Source: Mesostigma viride (Eukaryota > Streptophyta > Mesostigmatophyceae > Mesostigmatales > Mesostigmataceae). Taken from it: a DNA stretch of 64,000 nt. The stretch lies in assembly GCA_009746045.1 (NCBI GenBank), contig RPFO01001457.1, positions 1 to 64,000 on the forward strand, in the 5' to 3' direction. Of this stretch, positions 21,551 through 32,530 are shown piece by piece (within the stretch, counting starts at the first letter, position 1; every line of letters starts with the position of its first letter). The position numbers and the translations under genes were made by a program. A model generated the notes under the pieces. It made no database searches, was not told the origin of the DNA, and was given only the letters and a program-made list of their open reading frames with translations.

Positions 21551-23612
21551 CATTCGAAGTGGGCCCGGCCGACTACCTAGTCCCCCCGCTGGTCGGCCCA
21601 CTTGGCGACCCGTCTGACATGCCTCCTTTCACCTCTCGCGAGGTCACGGAGGCGGTCCAGCGCCTGCGTTATGACGCAGCCACCGGCTCTGACGAGATTC
21701 CTGCCGCAGTTGTAAAACTTGCAGCCGAATTCGAGGACACAGGTGTTATGCTGCTCTTCCGGGACATCTGCAACCGCCTTCTGCTGTCGTCGCAACCACC
21801 TCCAGCGGCCTGGCAACACAGGTTTCGCACGATGCTGTACAAGAACAAGGGGTCGCCTGCCGACCCCGGCAACTACAGAGGGGTGTGCATTCAAAGTGCC
21901 CCCCTCAAGCTTCTTATGCGGCTCATCCTGAACCGCCTGCGCACAGCCCTGGACGGTCACCTCAGCGAGACACAGCACGGCTTCCATTCAGGTCGCAACA
22001 CAGTACAGGCGCTCTTCGCTACTCGCCGACTGGTGGAGGAACTGCAACGCCTTCAGCCTGGTGAGTCCCCTTTGCACCTTCAATGTGCTGGTGGACTTCA
22101 TCAAAGCCTTCGATTCGGTTTTCTGGCCTGCGCTTTGGGACATCCTCGAGTTGTTCCGGATCCCCCGCCCCCTGATTGCTGTCATCCGCAACCTGTATGA
22201 AGGGTCCACCACTTCGGTGCGCACTTCTTACGGGACCACGCCCCCATGCCCTTTACAGAAGGGTGTGTGGCAGGGCTGCGTGCTGTCGCCCTACCTGTTC
22301 ATTATTGTTGTCGAATACGGAATGATTCAGGCGCGCAAGCGATTTGCCCGCATCGTGGGCAGGGGACCAGGAGTGCAGGTTGCTAACAAATTCTGGCATG
22401 GCGGTGCGGACACGGAGATTCGGCTGTCAGACATCATCTACGCAGACGACACCACCCTCTTCGAGGACACTGAGCACGTGCAGACATGGCTTGACTGCCT
22501 GGCTCTCGAGGCCCGTGCAGTGGGGCTTGAGGTCAGCAAGAAGACAGAGGCCCTGGCGGTTGGGCTCACCAACTCACGTACCGCCGCCCCTCTATCTCCT
22601 AGACGGCTCTCGAGTCCTGTATCGGGACCGCGTTAAGCTGCTGGGCAGCCTGCTCCCCAGCTGCGAGGTTGATGTGGACCATCGCATCTCCCTCGCCTGG
22701 CACGCTTTACGCCAGTACCGGGCCCTGTGGCGCAAGCCCCTGGGCAAGATCGAGAAACAGGACCTGTTCAAGGTCCTCGTCCTTCCTGTTCTCACGTATG
22801 GGGCCGAGACGTGGACCCTCACCGCCGACCTGGCCCGCAAGCTGGACGGCGCGGTCACCAGCATGCTGCGTTCCATTTTCAGAGTAGGATATGCTGCTCA
22901 TGTCCGCAATGAGGACCTGTACCAGGGCATGCCCTATATCACCAGCACCATTAAGCAGCGACGCCTGCAGCTAACTTAGGGCACCTAGCTCGCACCAACC
23001 AGGTAGACACCTCACGTGGCCCCCCCGCAGGACTGCGACCAGCCCAGCCTGGCTGGCACCTCCTGACGTGGGCCGGGCCCAGTGATGTTAGACGCCGCAA
23101 GGCCCGCACCTTCAAAGAACAGCTAGTAGAGGACATGGGGGGCCTAGGCCTCTCTGTGATTTGGAAGAAGATGATGGACAAGGCCAAGTGGGCCCAGGTC
23201 ATAGAGGACAACGAGCCCCCCCCAGTGGGGAAGCGCCCGCGTGTGCAATCCCGTGGGAGGCACGCCAGACAGACAGTAAGTAAGTAAGTAAGTACTTGCG
23301 TGTCATGCGCAAAGGCATGCCACGGAGTACTATGCTAATCTCATTAGAAAAATAATTACACAAAAGTTTAAACAAATATCGCCAGACAGCTCCCCTAGGG
23401 CAGCGTGCGGCTGTCTAGATAGATGCTGTAGTTAGAATGCTGTTAGATAGATGTAGTATGTAGCCGATGTAGATAGATTAGACCGGTAGTCCTGAATGTT
23501 TGCACCCATCATCCATCCATCCATCCATCCATCCATCGGGGTTAATGCTCGGACGTGACTCCCCAACGGGAGCACGAGTCTAATTAATTAATTAATTAAT
23601 TAATTAACTAAT
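21550..23612 (+). mobile_element. LINE family II, 5'-truncated RT-bearing copy
   Basis: The segment encodes much of a non-LTR reverse transcriptase: NYRGVCIQSAPLKLLMRLIL, VDFIKAFDSVFW (metal-binding Asp), GVWQGCVLSPYLF, IIYADDTTLFEDT (catalytic YADD), LLGSLLPS, LTYGAETWTL and QRRLQL. The frame is lost near 22075, near 22590 and at about 22977, so it is a pseudogene. The C-terminal segment reads GHLARTNQVDTSRG to about 23270. After a nested 107-bp insertion the 3' UTR continues (23390-23550), then the bulged hairpin at 23555-23575 and a (TTAA)n tail. The endonuclease and ORF1 are absent, consistent with 5' truncation. Confidence 0.85.
23273..23379 (-). mobile_element. 107-bp retroposon fragment with 10-bp TSD
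   Basis: CGCCAGACAG at 23263-23272 and 23380-23389 flanks an insert that interrupts the LINE 3' UTR. On the minus strand it ends in TTGCG..CGCAA (a small stem) followed by an (ACTT)n tail. It therefore has the same hairpin-then-short-repeat ending as the LINEs, but a different sequence. Source family unknown. Confidence 0.75.
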
Positions 23613-23621
23613 TAATTAATC

Positions 23622-23692
23622 CATCCATCGGGGTTAATGCTCCGTGACTCCCCAACGGGAGCACGAGTCTAATTAGTTAATTAATTAATTCC
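23622..23692 (+). mobile_element. Second LINE family II 3' terminus
   Basis: CCATCCATCGGGGTTAATGC, the hairpin (23644-23664), then TTAA repeats. It is a near-identical repeat of the terminus just upstream, with no coding sequence between them. Confidence 0.8.
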
Positions 23693-24143
23693 ACAAGGCG
23701 GCGAGTAGCGAAGAGCGCCTGTACTGTGTTGCGACCGGGAAGGAAGCCGAGCTGAGATTGGCTGAGGTGGCCGTCCAGGGCCGTGCGCGCAGGCGGTTCA
23801 GGATCGATGAGCCGCATGAGAAGCTTGAGGGGGGCACTTCGGATGCGGCACCCCTCTGTAGTTACTGGGGTCGGCGGGCGACCCCGGCCCTTGTTCTTGT
23901 ACAGCATCGTGCGAAAACTGTGTTGCCAGGTCGCTGGGGGCGGTTGCGATGACAGCAAAATGCTGTTGCAGAGATCCTGGAAGAGCAGCATGACACCAGT
24001 GTCCTCAAACTCGGCAGCAAGTTTCACGACCGCGGCCGGAATCTCGTCGGAGCCTGTGGCGGCGGCGTAACGCAGGCGCTGGACCGCCTCGATCCGTGAC
24101 TCCCCAACGGGAGCACGAGTATATATTTAATTAATTAATTAAT
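23693..24143. mobile_element. LINE family II copy with inverted 5' segment
   Basis: From 24090 down to 23693 on the minus strand lies the N-terminal half of the RT domain (KLAAEFEDTGVMLLFQDLCN through FATRRLVE), frameshifted in the middle. It abuts a plus-strand LINE 3' end (hairpin 24096-24116, then ATATATTTAATTAATTAATT). An inverted 5' piece joined to a correctly oriented 3' end is the product expected of twin priming. Confidence 0.65.
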
Positions 24144-24384
24144 GGCATTCATAGCGATTCGGGCCGTGGTGCCCAAAACCCTGTAACTAGGACCTAGATA
24201 GCTTACATCATCCATTCCATTTGTAGCATAAGCTATGCGTCAGCCTACCTATGGTATTGCACCCACAGTGTTGCGCCCCGGCACCATGCCGTGGAGAGAG
24301 CGCTCTGTGGCCTGCCCACCTGCGGCAGTGAGAGAAGCTAGGGCGCCCCCCCTCCTTCTCGCTGTGTATATAGGGTTGAAGGTT

Positions 24385-24530
24385 CCTTTACTCTGTATTG
24401 GCACCCACGTGACGCAGTCATGTGCTTATTAATTAATTAATTAATCCATTCCATCCCATGTTCCCCTGCCACTGAGGACTTATGCTCATGTGACTCAGTC
24501 ACGTGTCTATTGATTAATTTATTAATCACT
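24385..24530 (+). mobile_element. Two diverged LINE-type 3' tails
   Basis: CACGTGACGCAGTCATGTG followed by (TTAA)n, then CATGTGACTCAGTCACGTG followed by a decayed TTAA tail. Each is a hairpin plus tail, with paired substitutions relative to each other. Confidence 0.5.
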
Positions 24531-24787
24531 GTGCTCGGAGAGTCTTCAACCCATGGGACCGCATGACCGTCAACGCACCGATCCTGCGATTTTTCTATAA
24601 GAGCTCAACCGTCTAGGTCTCCCTCTGATCGATATTAGCCAGCCATAATTTTAACGTACACGGCTACACATTTCCACCTTTATTCATTGCCATAGTCCTG
24701 AACGACTCCACGGATGCCGTTAAGATAACAGGCTTGCATGCGCTAGATATCACGGTCCAGATCCTCCAGATTTCTGCTCGTTACCGT

Positions 24788-24848
24788 GGCTTGTTTGGCA
24801 CGTGGTGCAAAGGACGGTGTCTTCTAACCAAACAAGCCTTCACACTTG
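24788..24848. repeat. Short inverted repeat, 11-bp arms
   Basis: GGCTTGTTTGG at 24788-24798 and CCAAACAAGCC at 24838-24848 form a perfect stem with a 39-base loop. It may be a MITE relic; no TSD was identified. Confidence 0.5.
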
Positions 24849-25011
24849 TCAGACAGAAAGCGCGGGAATCAGTCCGGCTTTCTCAGAGGCAGTGTCAAGA
24901 TATCTAGCATGGGGAGCATTCACTTGCGAGTGAATGCATGGCCCTCCTTTGCCAAGTGCAAAACGATACCACGCGATGGCCCTACCCGTTTTGTTAATTG
25001 ACAACAGCACA

Positions 25012-25838
25012 TCACAATGCCTCGAACTTCCCAGCGTCCATTCCCCGTGGCCCGCTGTCCTGGGGCATGTTCAGAGGCTCGGGCCACTGCAGCGCTCCCT
25101 TGATGGCCTGGTCCAGCTCCTTCTCTTTGCCAATCCAGCCACTGCTTTGGTCACGCAGAAGATCAAAGCGCTCAAGGACCCGCTCCCGCTGACGCAGGAT
25201 GACCGTCCCGTGGCGCTCAAAGCGAGCTTGCCGTTCGATCTCCTGTGGACGACGCACCCACCAAGGCAGCAGCAGATTGGGAATGCAACCGTCAAGGAAG
25301 GGCGATGCAAGGGGCGTAGTAATGGCTGCAGCAATGGAGACTTACTAAGAGAGTTGAGTGTTATCAACACAAGTACACCCTGCCGCCAGGTAGTTAAAAA
25401 TGCATCGGCCGACAGCGGTACCTTTTCCATTGCAAGCGAGCGCACGCGGGCTTGATGGGCCGCCTGCCGTGCAGCTTTTGCCGCTCGGGCTGCCTTTCGT
25501 TGTGCAGAGGCTGCCAACTTCTGCTCCGTGATTTTCGCTGCGTCGCTGAGAGCCTTTTTGGCGTCTATAGCACGTAACTCCTCCTGATACTCTTTCCGTA
25601 ATAGGCGCACGTGGCGTCGGTACTCCACGTCCTGGGGGTTCAAAGCCTTTATCTTGCTTGTGGCTCCTTCCGTGCCCTTGCCAGAAGAATCCGCCGTCGT
25701 CGTAAGCATTCTTGTCCAGTGCATGATGTTTCCCGACATGATACTGGTGTACCTGTTAAGGTTGGGGTTGTCGCTAGTGCGCCTGGCTGGCCCCGCGAGC
25801 GCGGCCACCATTTTAGACACCATGGAAAGCTTAGACAT
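25012..25838 (-). CDS. Mitochondrial-targeted coiled-coil protein, mS26-like
   Basis: Two exons are predicted, 25838-25379 and 25325-25012, giving 257 residues. The 53-bp intron (GTGTAC..TTGCTGCAG) joins in phase 1; its removal continues the frame as SPFLDGCIPNLLLPWWVRRP. The first ~50 residues are rich in Ser, Arg and Met with few acidic residues, fitting a mitochondrial presequence (MSKLSMVSKMVAALAGPARR). Next comes a basic helical stretch, YRRHVRLLRKEYQEELR then an Ala/Arg/Gln-rich coiled coil, and a conserved-looking end with LLRDQSSGWI and ELDQAIKGAL. The layout resembles the mitoribosomal small-subunit protein mS26, but this is from memory of family features and is tentative. An upstream in-frame ATG-type start at 25856 would add six residues. 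This is the best candidate for an ordinary host gene in the window. Confidence 0.45.
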
Positions 25839-25859
25839 TCTTCTGACTGTGACCAAAGT

Positions 25860-27500
25860 CTACGCGGCGCTAGCTTGTAGACAAACGCATAGCGCGGAAT
25901 GACTGTGCACCGAGTCACCACAAGGAGGCACCCCAACACCCAGAATCCGCAAGCTTAACCTAAGTCAGCACTAATCACGGATGAAGAACGTCAGGCGATA
26001 TCCTGTATGCAGAAATCGTGGCTATCTCGACCTGCCCTGCCACTGCTTTGAAGCATCCAGCAATTGTTAAGGTGTCGTTTTAAACTCTGCCCTTCAATTT
26101 GGAGGACGACCAGGGATGTATTCGTCACCAGGAAATCAAAGTTTCCTTGTCTAACCTGCTGAGCCACATACATATTGCATTCGGCCATTTTACACAGCCC
26201 GTCTGCCCACTGCCCAGTGCCCACTGCCCAGTGCCAACTGCCCGTGTGCCTCGCAGGCGAGGTCGCGAGGAAGTGTCAGGGAGCCTCTGGTGACGGTGCA
26301 CAGCAAAGGCCAGTTTGGACAGGAAGGATCGATGAAGTTGCTACTTGCTACTGCCGAACAACACCGGCGTGGCAGGGCGCATTGGATACAATTGTTAGAA
26401 GTTAGAGCAAACCTGGAGCAAATCAGGTTCCCGTAAGTACGGTAGAAGGTAAACACATTTTCCGAGCGGGAAGAATGTTTTGACATGGCGGCGATGGAGG
26501 ATTTACGATTTTCACCCGCATAAAATTCGAGGCATGAGCTAAATTTTAGCCCATAAAAACCGCCTGCGCGAGACCTTCATAATGAGCTCTCATCGTGCCA
26601 CCCATGCGTTGTTTTGACAGACTGATCGCCTCCCTGCCAACTGAGCCGACCCCTCGACTACTTCGGCGGCCCAGCACTGTTAACAGGACTTAATTTCCTC
26701 AACCGCCGGCGCAATGTTTCCCTCTAGTACCTCGCCTGCCCATGCCCGTGCTTCGAGCTTTCCGGGGTCAATTTTGTGCGGTTAATCGAATTCTAGCCCC
26801 ACCGACACCTCAGCCGACCCTCTGGCTCTGGCTGTTGAGTGCTGTCCGACTGGTACGACCTCCATCACATTGGCGACCTCACCAGTGGCCCAATGTACGA
26901 GATCTACATCTCGAGCTCCTTGGCCCTCACGCTGCAGCTGTCACCACGCGAGCCGCCCTGAGACTCTCGGCATCATCTGTTTTCCCATGCAATATCACGC
27001 CCTTGATTTGCAACAAGGCCCGTCTCCTCCATGGCCGGCTGCGGGCTGTGCCGTAACAGGAATGCCTGGGTGATAGTAGGCAGTGCCTACCAATCCCACC
27101 GCATGCACCACGTCAAGCAGTATTTCAACTTCCGCCGCCACTGGGCACCGGGCTACTGCCTACCTTTCATCAATCGCTCCATCGCCTCCTCCATGTTGCC
27201 ACCGGCCCCTCCGCCTCACTGGATATCCATGGTCATCAAGGTCTCCACCTTCCGGCTACCACCATACCGGCCACGAGCCCATGCTGCACCAACCGAAGTT
27301 TGCGGCCCCAATTTAAGTTAAGTGCACGGCAGGACTAGGAACCACCCAAATTACATCGGGGTCTCCAATGGACTTGACGTCCCATCTTGCTACCGTTGTC
27401 ACTGTCGGCGCTTGTCGGTTGCTGTTGGTTGTTGCATGCTTAGGGTGGTAGATGGTCTAGGAGCAGCTGGTCTAATGTTGCTATGCAAGCAGTCACTCCT
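25860..27500. other. No confident gene
   Basis: Short open frames occur but none has a family motif or believable splice context. A small repeat of CCACTGCCCAGTGCC lies at 26205-26240. Confidence 0.3.
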
Positions 27501-28270
27501 GCCATTACGGGTGTCCATGTGCCTCCAACCATCCCGCCCCAAAGCCAGCACCCTCCACCCCGCTAACCCCCACTCGCCCCACTCCCCTTCCTGTTCCATA
27601 TGCGGCCCACTCACAAATATACGTCACAGACATCCACTTGCCGATATCCATCCCCACCTGCCTACGGACCACTCTCGCCCCCACAACGAGGTCCCCCACA
27701 ACACCATCACACCACACTAGTCCAAGCTCCCCACACCATCCGCCGACCCACCCAACCATCCACCTTGAGTCCCCACGTACTAACCTTTGTGACTACCACC
27801 CTTCCATATTCCCTAAACCACCTGCCACACCAACATAGCAAAACACCTACTGCACCACCTCATGAGCACGCCCCACTACCACCCCTCTTCACCCACATGA
27901 GTTCCCACCCACCCACCCACCCACCCACCAGTTCACGAACGAGTATGCACCCCACCGACAATGGCACCCGTTGTACCACGACTGCCCGACCAACCCCGTC
28001 ACACTGTCCCCCACGCCACCCCGGTGCCGCCCCCCCCCCCCCCCCCCCCCCCCCCCGCGTACACACACACACACACACACAAGCCACTAGCCCGAAACGC
28101 CTGCACAGCTCCACCATCCGCCCACACGACTGAAACTGACCACCACACCTTGTACCCCACGCCCTGTACCGCCTCCACGTGCTTCTAGTTACGCACCGGC
28201 TGTGACCTAACTGAACACGACAACAATCTACCAAGCAGACCCATGCCCCCTCCCCCCCCCCAACACACGT
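27500..28270. repeat. C-rich low-complexity stretch with poly-C and (CA)n
   Basis: The plus strand is dominated by CCA/CCC words, with a (CCCA)n run at 27906-27930, a ~30-base poly-C at 28027-28056 and (CA)n at 28061-28081. Open frames rich in Pro, Thr and His follow from composition. Confidence 0.8.
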
Positions 28271-28782
28271 CCAGGTGAATACAACCCGCATCCTCCTACG
28301 CCAAGCCCCCGCGGAGCCTACTGCCGTTCAGCCTCTGAGGTTCCCAGGCGGAGTTTGGGGGCCAAGTCGCCACATCCGGGAAGTATCCCCGCCCTCTCTG
28401 GTAACATGCTCTCACCCCTACGCCACTCCATCGAGGCTACTTGGCGTGCGATCGATTGCTAGGACACACCAAGTTGTGAGTCCATGCTGGTGTATCCGAT
28501 GTAGCGACCGTAAACGTCACAGTGCCCCATAAGTACCACCGATACTAAATATATCCGGCCCTCGGCCAATATAGATTCTCTGCTGCCCATGTGCGGCGTG
28601 GGACACAGCAACAACAAATAACAACAAGGTAAACACCTGGGTTAGGGGCCACCTTAATTGTGATAATGATGGCATTCGCAGGACTGGGCCGGTTGTCACG
28701 GTGAGCACGGATTTGGAATCCCTGACATCGACTTCGCATGGTAAAAATATTGTTCTACTTGGACCGTTTTGGCACGATTGAT

Positions 28783-29439
28783 GGGGGTAGGGGGTAGGGG
28801 GGGGGTAGGGGGTAGGGGGGGGGGTAGGGGGGGTAGGGGTAGGGGGGTAGGGTAGGGGGGGTAGGGGGGTAGGGGGGTAGGGGTAGGGGGGTAGGGGGGT
28901 AGGGGGGTAGGGGGGTAGGGGGGGTAGGGGGTAGGGGGGGGTAGGGGGGGGGTAGGGGGGGTAGGGGGGGGGGGTAGGGGGGGTAGGGGGGGTAGGGGGG
29001 GTAGGGGGGGGTAGGGGGGGTAGGGGGGTAGGGGGGGTAGGGGGGGTAGGGGGGTAGGGGGGGTAGGGGGGGTAGGGGGGTAGGGGGTAGGGGGGGGTAG
29101 GGGGGGTAGGGGGTAGGGGGTAGGGGGGTAGGGGGGTAGGGGGGTAGGGGGGTAGGGGGGGGTAGGGGGGGGGGTAGGGGGGGTAGGGGGGGTAGGGGGG
29201 GGTAGGGGTAGGGGGGTAGGGGGTAGGGGGGTAGGGGGTAGGGGGGGGTAGGGGGGGTAGGGGGGGGGGGGGGGGGGGTAGGGGGGGGTAGGGGGGGTAG
29301 GGGTAGGGGGTAGGGGGGGGTAGGGGGGTAGGGGGGGTAGGGGGGGGTAGGGGGGTAGGGGGGGTAGGGGGGTAGGGGGGGTAGGGGGGTAGGGGGGGTA
29401 GGGGGGTAGGGGGGGGTAGGGGGGTAGGGGGGGGGGGGC
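28783..29439. repeat. (TAGGG..)n G-rich array, about 650 bp
   Basis: TA or GTA followed by 4-9 G, repeated about 85-90 times, with one G-run of about 19 near 29260. G-run length varies from unit to unit. It resembles a telomere-type G strand but lacks the plant TTTAGGG register. It is a strong G-quadruplex candidate. The Pro/Tyr/Thr frame on the minus strand is a by-product. Confidence 0.95.
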
Positions 29440-29735
29440 GAACCTTAATTAGGGGCCACCCCTGTTTTTGGCAGGAAAAAGCGGGGGAAAGCCTTGGGAA
29501 AGCGAGAAAAAGCCTTGGTTGCATTGTTTATTTAAATTCTTCTTGGCAGGATGCAGCGCCTAACATATGGTGGGCTTCCACTTTGAGCACTAGCTAGTGC
29601 TTCCATTGACGGCTGAGAACCCTCAAGACGCAAAACAGCTGAGTGACGGACTGCGTGTTGGGATGGCAGAAGACACGTCCGGGCATCCAGCATTCAGTTC
29701 TCCCAGCGGATGCTGCGAGCTGGCTTAGTTGACTA

Positions 29736-30310
29736 TTGGCAGTTCAAAGCCCTCGTCATCGTCACAATGATCTGAAAGACGCAGAGGAGAAAGTTCCCAA
29801 GGCGACTGTAGAGTTGTATCACCGGTTCCTTCTCGAGGTTGTTCCAGAGGAGAAGTTGCGGGCATGCAGCTGGAACGAGAATCAAATACTGTTTAAGAGG
29901 GAGAGCACGCTAGCGACGATGCTTGGAAGCGGTTGCTCAAGTTCAATTGGCTGGCGCCCTGACCGGTGCGGAGGAATTAATAACCCTTTCTGCTCCCGAT
30001 ATCCTTGCCCGGCTCGGTAACAAGGCAGGCAAGGTTGTAAACAACTGGAATGACTGGCAACGCATTGTGGGCCGGCCGTCTGCGGTTCGGGAGCAGGCCA
30101 AACTCTACCTGCAGCAGATCATCGAGGATGGCGCGGATGAAGAGGGGGCTGACGGCGCGCCGCTCGAGGGCGAGGAGGCCGGCAAGGTACAGACGGGAGG
30201 AGGGGGAGGAGGATGGGAAGGAGCAGGAGGGGAGTGAGGGGTCTGCGGAAGAAGATGAGGGGGAGGACTGGGAGGACGAGGATGAGGATATTGCATGTTT
30301 GTGTGATTGA
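29736..30310 (+). pseudogene. Decayed gene with acidic C terminus
   Basis: Three overlapping frames carry a protein-like reading in succession: KVPKATVELYHRFLLEVVPE (29790-29915), then VQLAGALTGAEELITLSAPD with LGNKAGKVVNNWNDWQRIVG (29923-30185), then an acidic end EGEEDGKEQEGSEGSAEEDE stopping at about 30308. Two small indels would restore one frame. AATAAA at about 30396 could be its polyadenylation signal. Product unknown. It lies between two G-rich arrays. It could instead be exons with unrecognised tiny introns. Confidence 0.4.
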
Positions 30311-30714
30311 TGAGCCGTGATTTGTCATGGACAAGTCTAACTTATTATGCCGCAACAAGTGACCACATAGGGCCACCTGAATTGTTTGAAGTTTTCAATA
30401 AAGTTTAAGACGGCCACGTGAATTGTGCCAAGGTGTGTGCGTGTGTCAAAGTGTTCGACTGTTGTGTCACTTGCCATATCAAGCAACCACATGGAATCAT
30501 GGATCCATTATGACAAGTCAGACAACGATTCTATTGTAGTTGTGAGACAACTAATTTAGTTGGACATTAGTTACTTCCATGGTCCGGCACTCGGCACATT
30601 GGGCCGGGCGCCACGTAGCATAAACCCTAATAACTAGACATCGAACCTGTTACACGTAAACAGGAATGGGAGGAAGTGGGTATAGGGGGGAAAAGGAAGC
30701 ATTCATGAATGTGC
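30311..30714. other. Spacer between decayed gene and GC array
   Basis: Apart from the AATAAA near 30396, nothing recognisable. Confidence 0.3.
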
Positions 30715-31250
30715 TGTGCTTGTGCTTGCGCGTGTGCGTGCGCGTGTGCGTGGGCGTGCGCTTGCGCGTGTGCGTGTGCGTGCGCGTGGGCGCGCGCGCG
30801 TGGGCGTGCGTGTGGCGGGGGCGGGGCGGGGCGGGGCGGGGGGGGGCTGGGGCGGGGGCGGGGGCGGGGGGGGGGCGGGCGGGGCGGGGCGGGGCGGGGC
30901 GGGGCGGGGCGGCGGGCGGGGGCGGGGGCGGGGGGGGCGGGGCGGGGGCGGGGGCGGGGGGCGGCGGGGGCGGGGCGGGCGGGGGCGGGGCGGGCGGGGC
31001 GCGGGGCGGGGGCGGGGGCGGGGCGGGCGGGGCGGGGCGGGCGGGGGGGGCGGGGCGGGGGCGGGGCGGGGGCGGGGGCGGGGCGGGGGCGGGGGCGGGG
31101 CGGGGCGGGGGCGGGGGCGGGGCGGGGCGGGGGCGGGGCGGGGGCGGGGCGGGGCGGGGGCGGGGCGGGCGTGTGGGCGGGGCGGGGGCGGGGGCGGGGG
31201 CGGGGGCGGGGGCGGGGGCGGGGGCGTGCGTGTGGGCTCTAGTGCTTGTG
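30715..31250. repeat. GTGCGY then (GGGGC)n G-rich array
   Basis: A GTGCGTGCGC run (30715-30815) passes into about 420 bases made only of GGGGC, GGGGGC and GCGGGC words (30815-31235). It has extreme GC skew and is G-quadruplex and R-loop prone. The Gly/Ala and Pro/Ala open frames are artefacts. Confidence 0.95.
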
Positions 31251-31265
31251 CTTGTACGTGTTAAA

Positions 31266-31841
31266 AGCCATATGCCCCTTCTCTGCCCAGGATATTTGAC
31301 TCGTGCTCCCGTTGGGGAGTCACAGAGCATTAACCCCGATGGATCGATGGATGGATGGATGCAAACAGTCCTACCGGTATAATCCATCTACAACATCTAT
31401 CTACAACATCAAAAGCCAACTCTATATTCTAAGCTCTCTACGTACCCTAGGGGACCTGTCTGGCGTGCTTCCCGTATTATTGCACACGTGGGCGCTTCCC
31501 CACGGGAGGGGGTTCGTTGTCCTCTATGACCTGGGCCAACTTGGCCTTGTCCATCATCTTGTTCCAAATCACGGAGAGACCTAGCCCCCCCATGTCCTCG
31601 ACTAGCTGTTCTTTGAAGGTGCGGGCCTTGCGGCGGCAAGCATTGCTGGGCCCGGCCCACGTAAGGAGGTGCCGGCCAGGCTGAGCTGGGCGCAGCCCCG
31701 CGGGGGGGCCACGTGAGGTACGTGGTTGGTGCGTGTCTACCTGGTTGCGGGTGCGAGCTAGGTGCCCTACTAGCTAGCTGCAGGCGCCGCTGCTTCATGG
31801 TGCTGGTAATATAGTGCATGCCGAGGTACAGGTCCTCATTA
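31266..31841 (-). mobile_element. LINE family II 3' fragment
   Basis: On the minus strand: end of the RT protein (RNEDLYLGMHYITSTMKQRR) with frameshifts, 3' UTR, hairpin at 31303-31323. A scrap of family III 3' UTR (GCCATATGCCCCTTCTCTG) sits at 31268-31290. It meets a family I fragment head-on at about 31841. Confidence 0.75.
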
Positions 31842-32486
31842 CGTATGGCGCTGAGGCGTGGACACTCACGGACACAATGGCAGCTAAGCTCGACGGCAGG
31901 GTTTACAGGATGCTCCGACGGGTCCTGAATGTAGGATTTTCCCAGCATAGGTCATTAGAGTCTTCGTATTGATCAGGGTATGCCTCGTACGTATTTCGGA
32001 CGAGATTAGGCAGCTTAGGATAGCATTTGTAGGACATCTTGCTCGCACCAGCCAGGTCGACACTGCAATTGGGCTGGCCGGCCCCCAGCGGCTTGGCCAG
32101 CTAGCCAGGGCAGCATATTTTGACCTGGCCTGGCCCCAAGGACATTCCTAAAAGGGTAGGGAAACATGCCACGAACTACACCCAGATGCGTTGCTGGCCG
32201 ACCTCACTGACTACTAGTGGTCCCAGCCCAGTTTGAACACCGCATCCACTCTCTCTCCCTTCTTTGGACGTACTGCCATGCTGAACGCGGTGGCAGAAGA
32301 TTGTCAAGGCTCACACGCCAGCCCAGGCTGTGGGCAAGCCACCTCCCCCAAAGAGGAGGAGGCGTTTTGATGAGTAGTTAGGATTTTCTAGACTAGATAG
32401 CTTAGAGTTAGGTTAGTCCGATTACGCGGCTTCCTCCACTCCACCCATCCATCAAGGAATATTAAAATTAAAATTTGATTTTAATG
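31842..32486 (+). mobile_element. LINE family I 3' fragment, hairpin lost
   Basis: Reads YGAEAWTL, RVYRMLRRVLNVGFS, then the C-terminal domain with frameshifts and 3' UTR. The end goes directly to AATATTAAAATTAAAATTTG without the hairpin, so the terminus is deleted or rearranged. Confidence 0.75.
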
Positions 32487-32530
32487 GCTTTTAATTGTAC
32501 ATTCTAAGCTACTTCCTGCAAGGGTGGGAA
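32487..32530 (-). mobile_element. Family III 3' UTR remnant left of the 2.3-kb element
   Basis: CATTCTAAGCTACTTCCTGC followed by AAGGGTGGGAA matches the family III 3' UTR at 36760-36800 and 51860-51885. The rest of the element continues at 34826, showing that the TIR element interrupts it. Confidence 0.7.

Noticed and set aside
28517-28676. Minus-strand frame starting MPSLSQLRWPLTQVFTLLLF with a signal-peptide look
   Set aside because: Only about 52 residues, ends without a conserved mature part, and no downstream exon could be found. Hydrophobic stretches of this size occur by chance.
30650-31387. Gly/Ala- and Pro/Ala-rich proteins across the GC tract
   Set aside because: All frames are open because the tract has only G and C; no codon bias or conserved motif.
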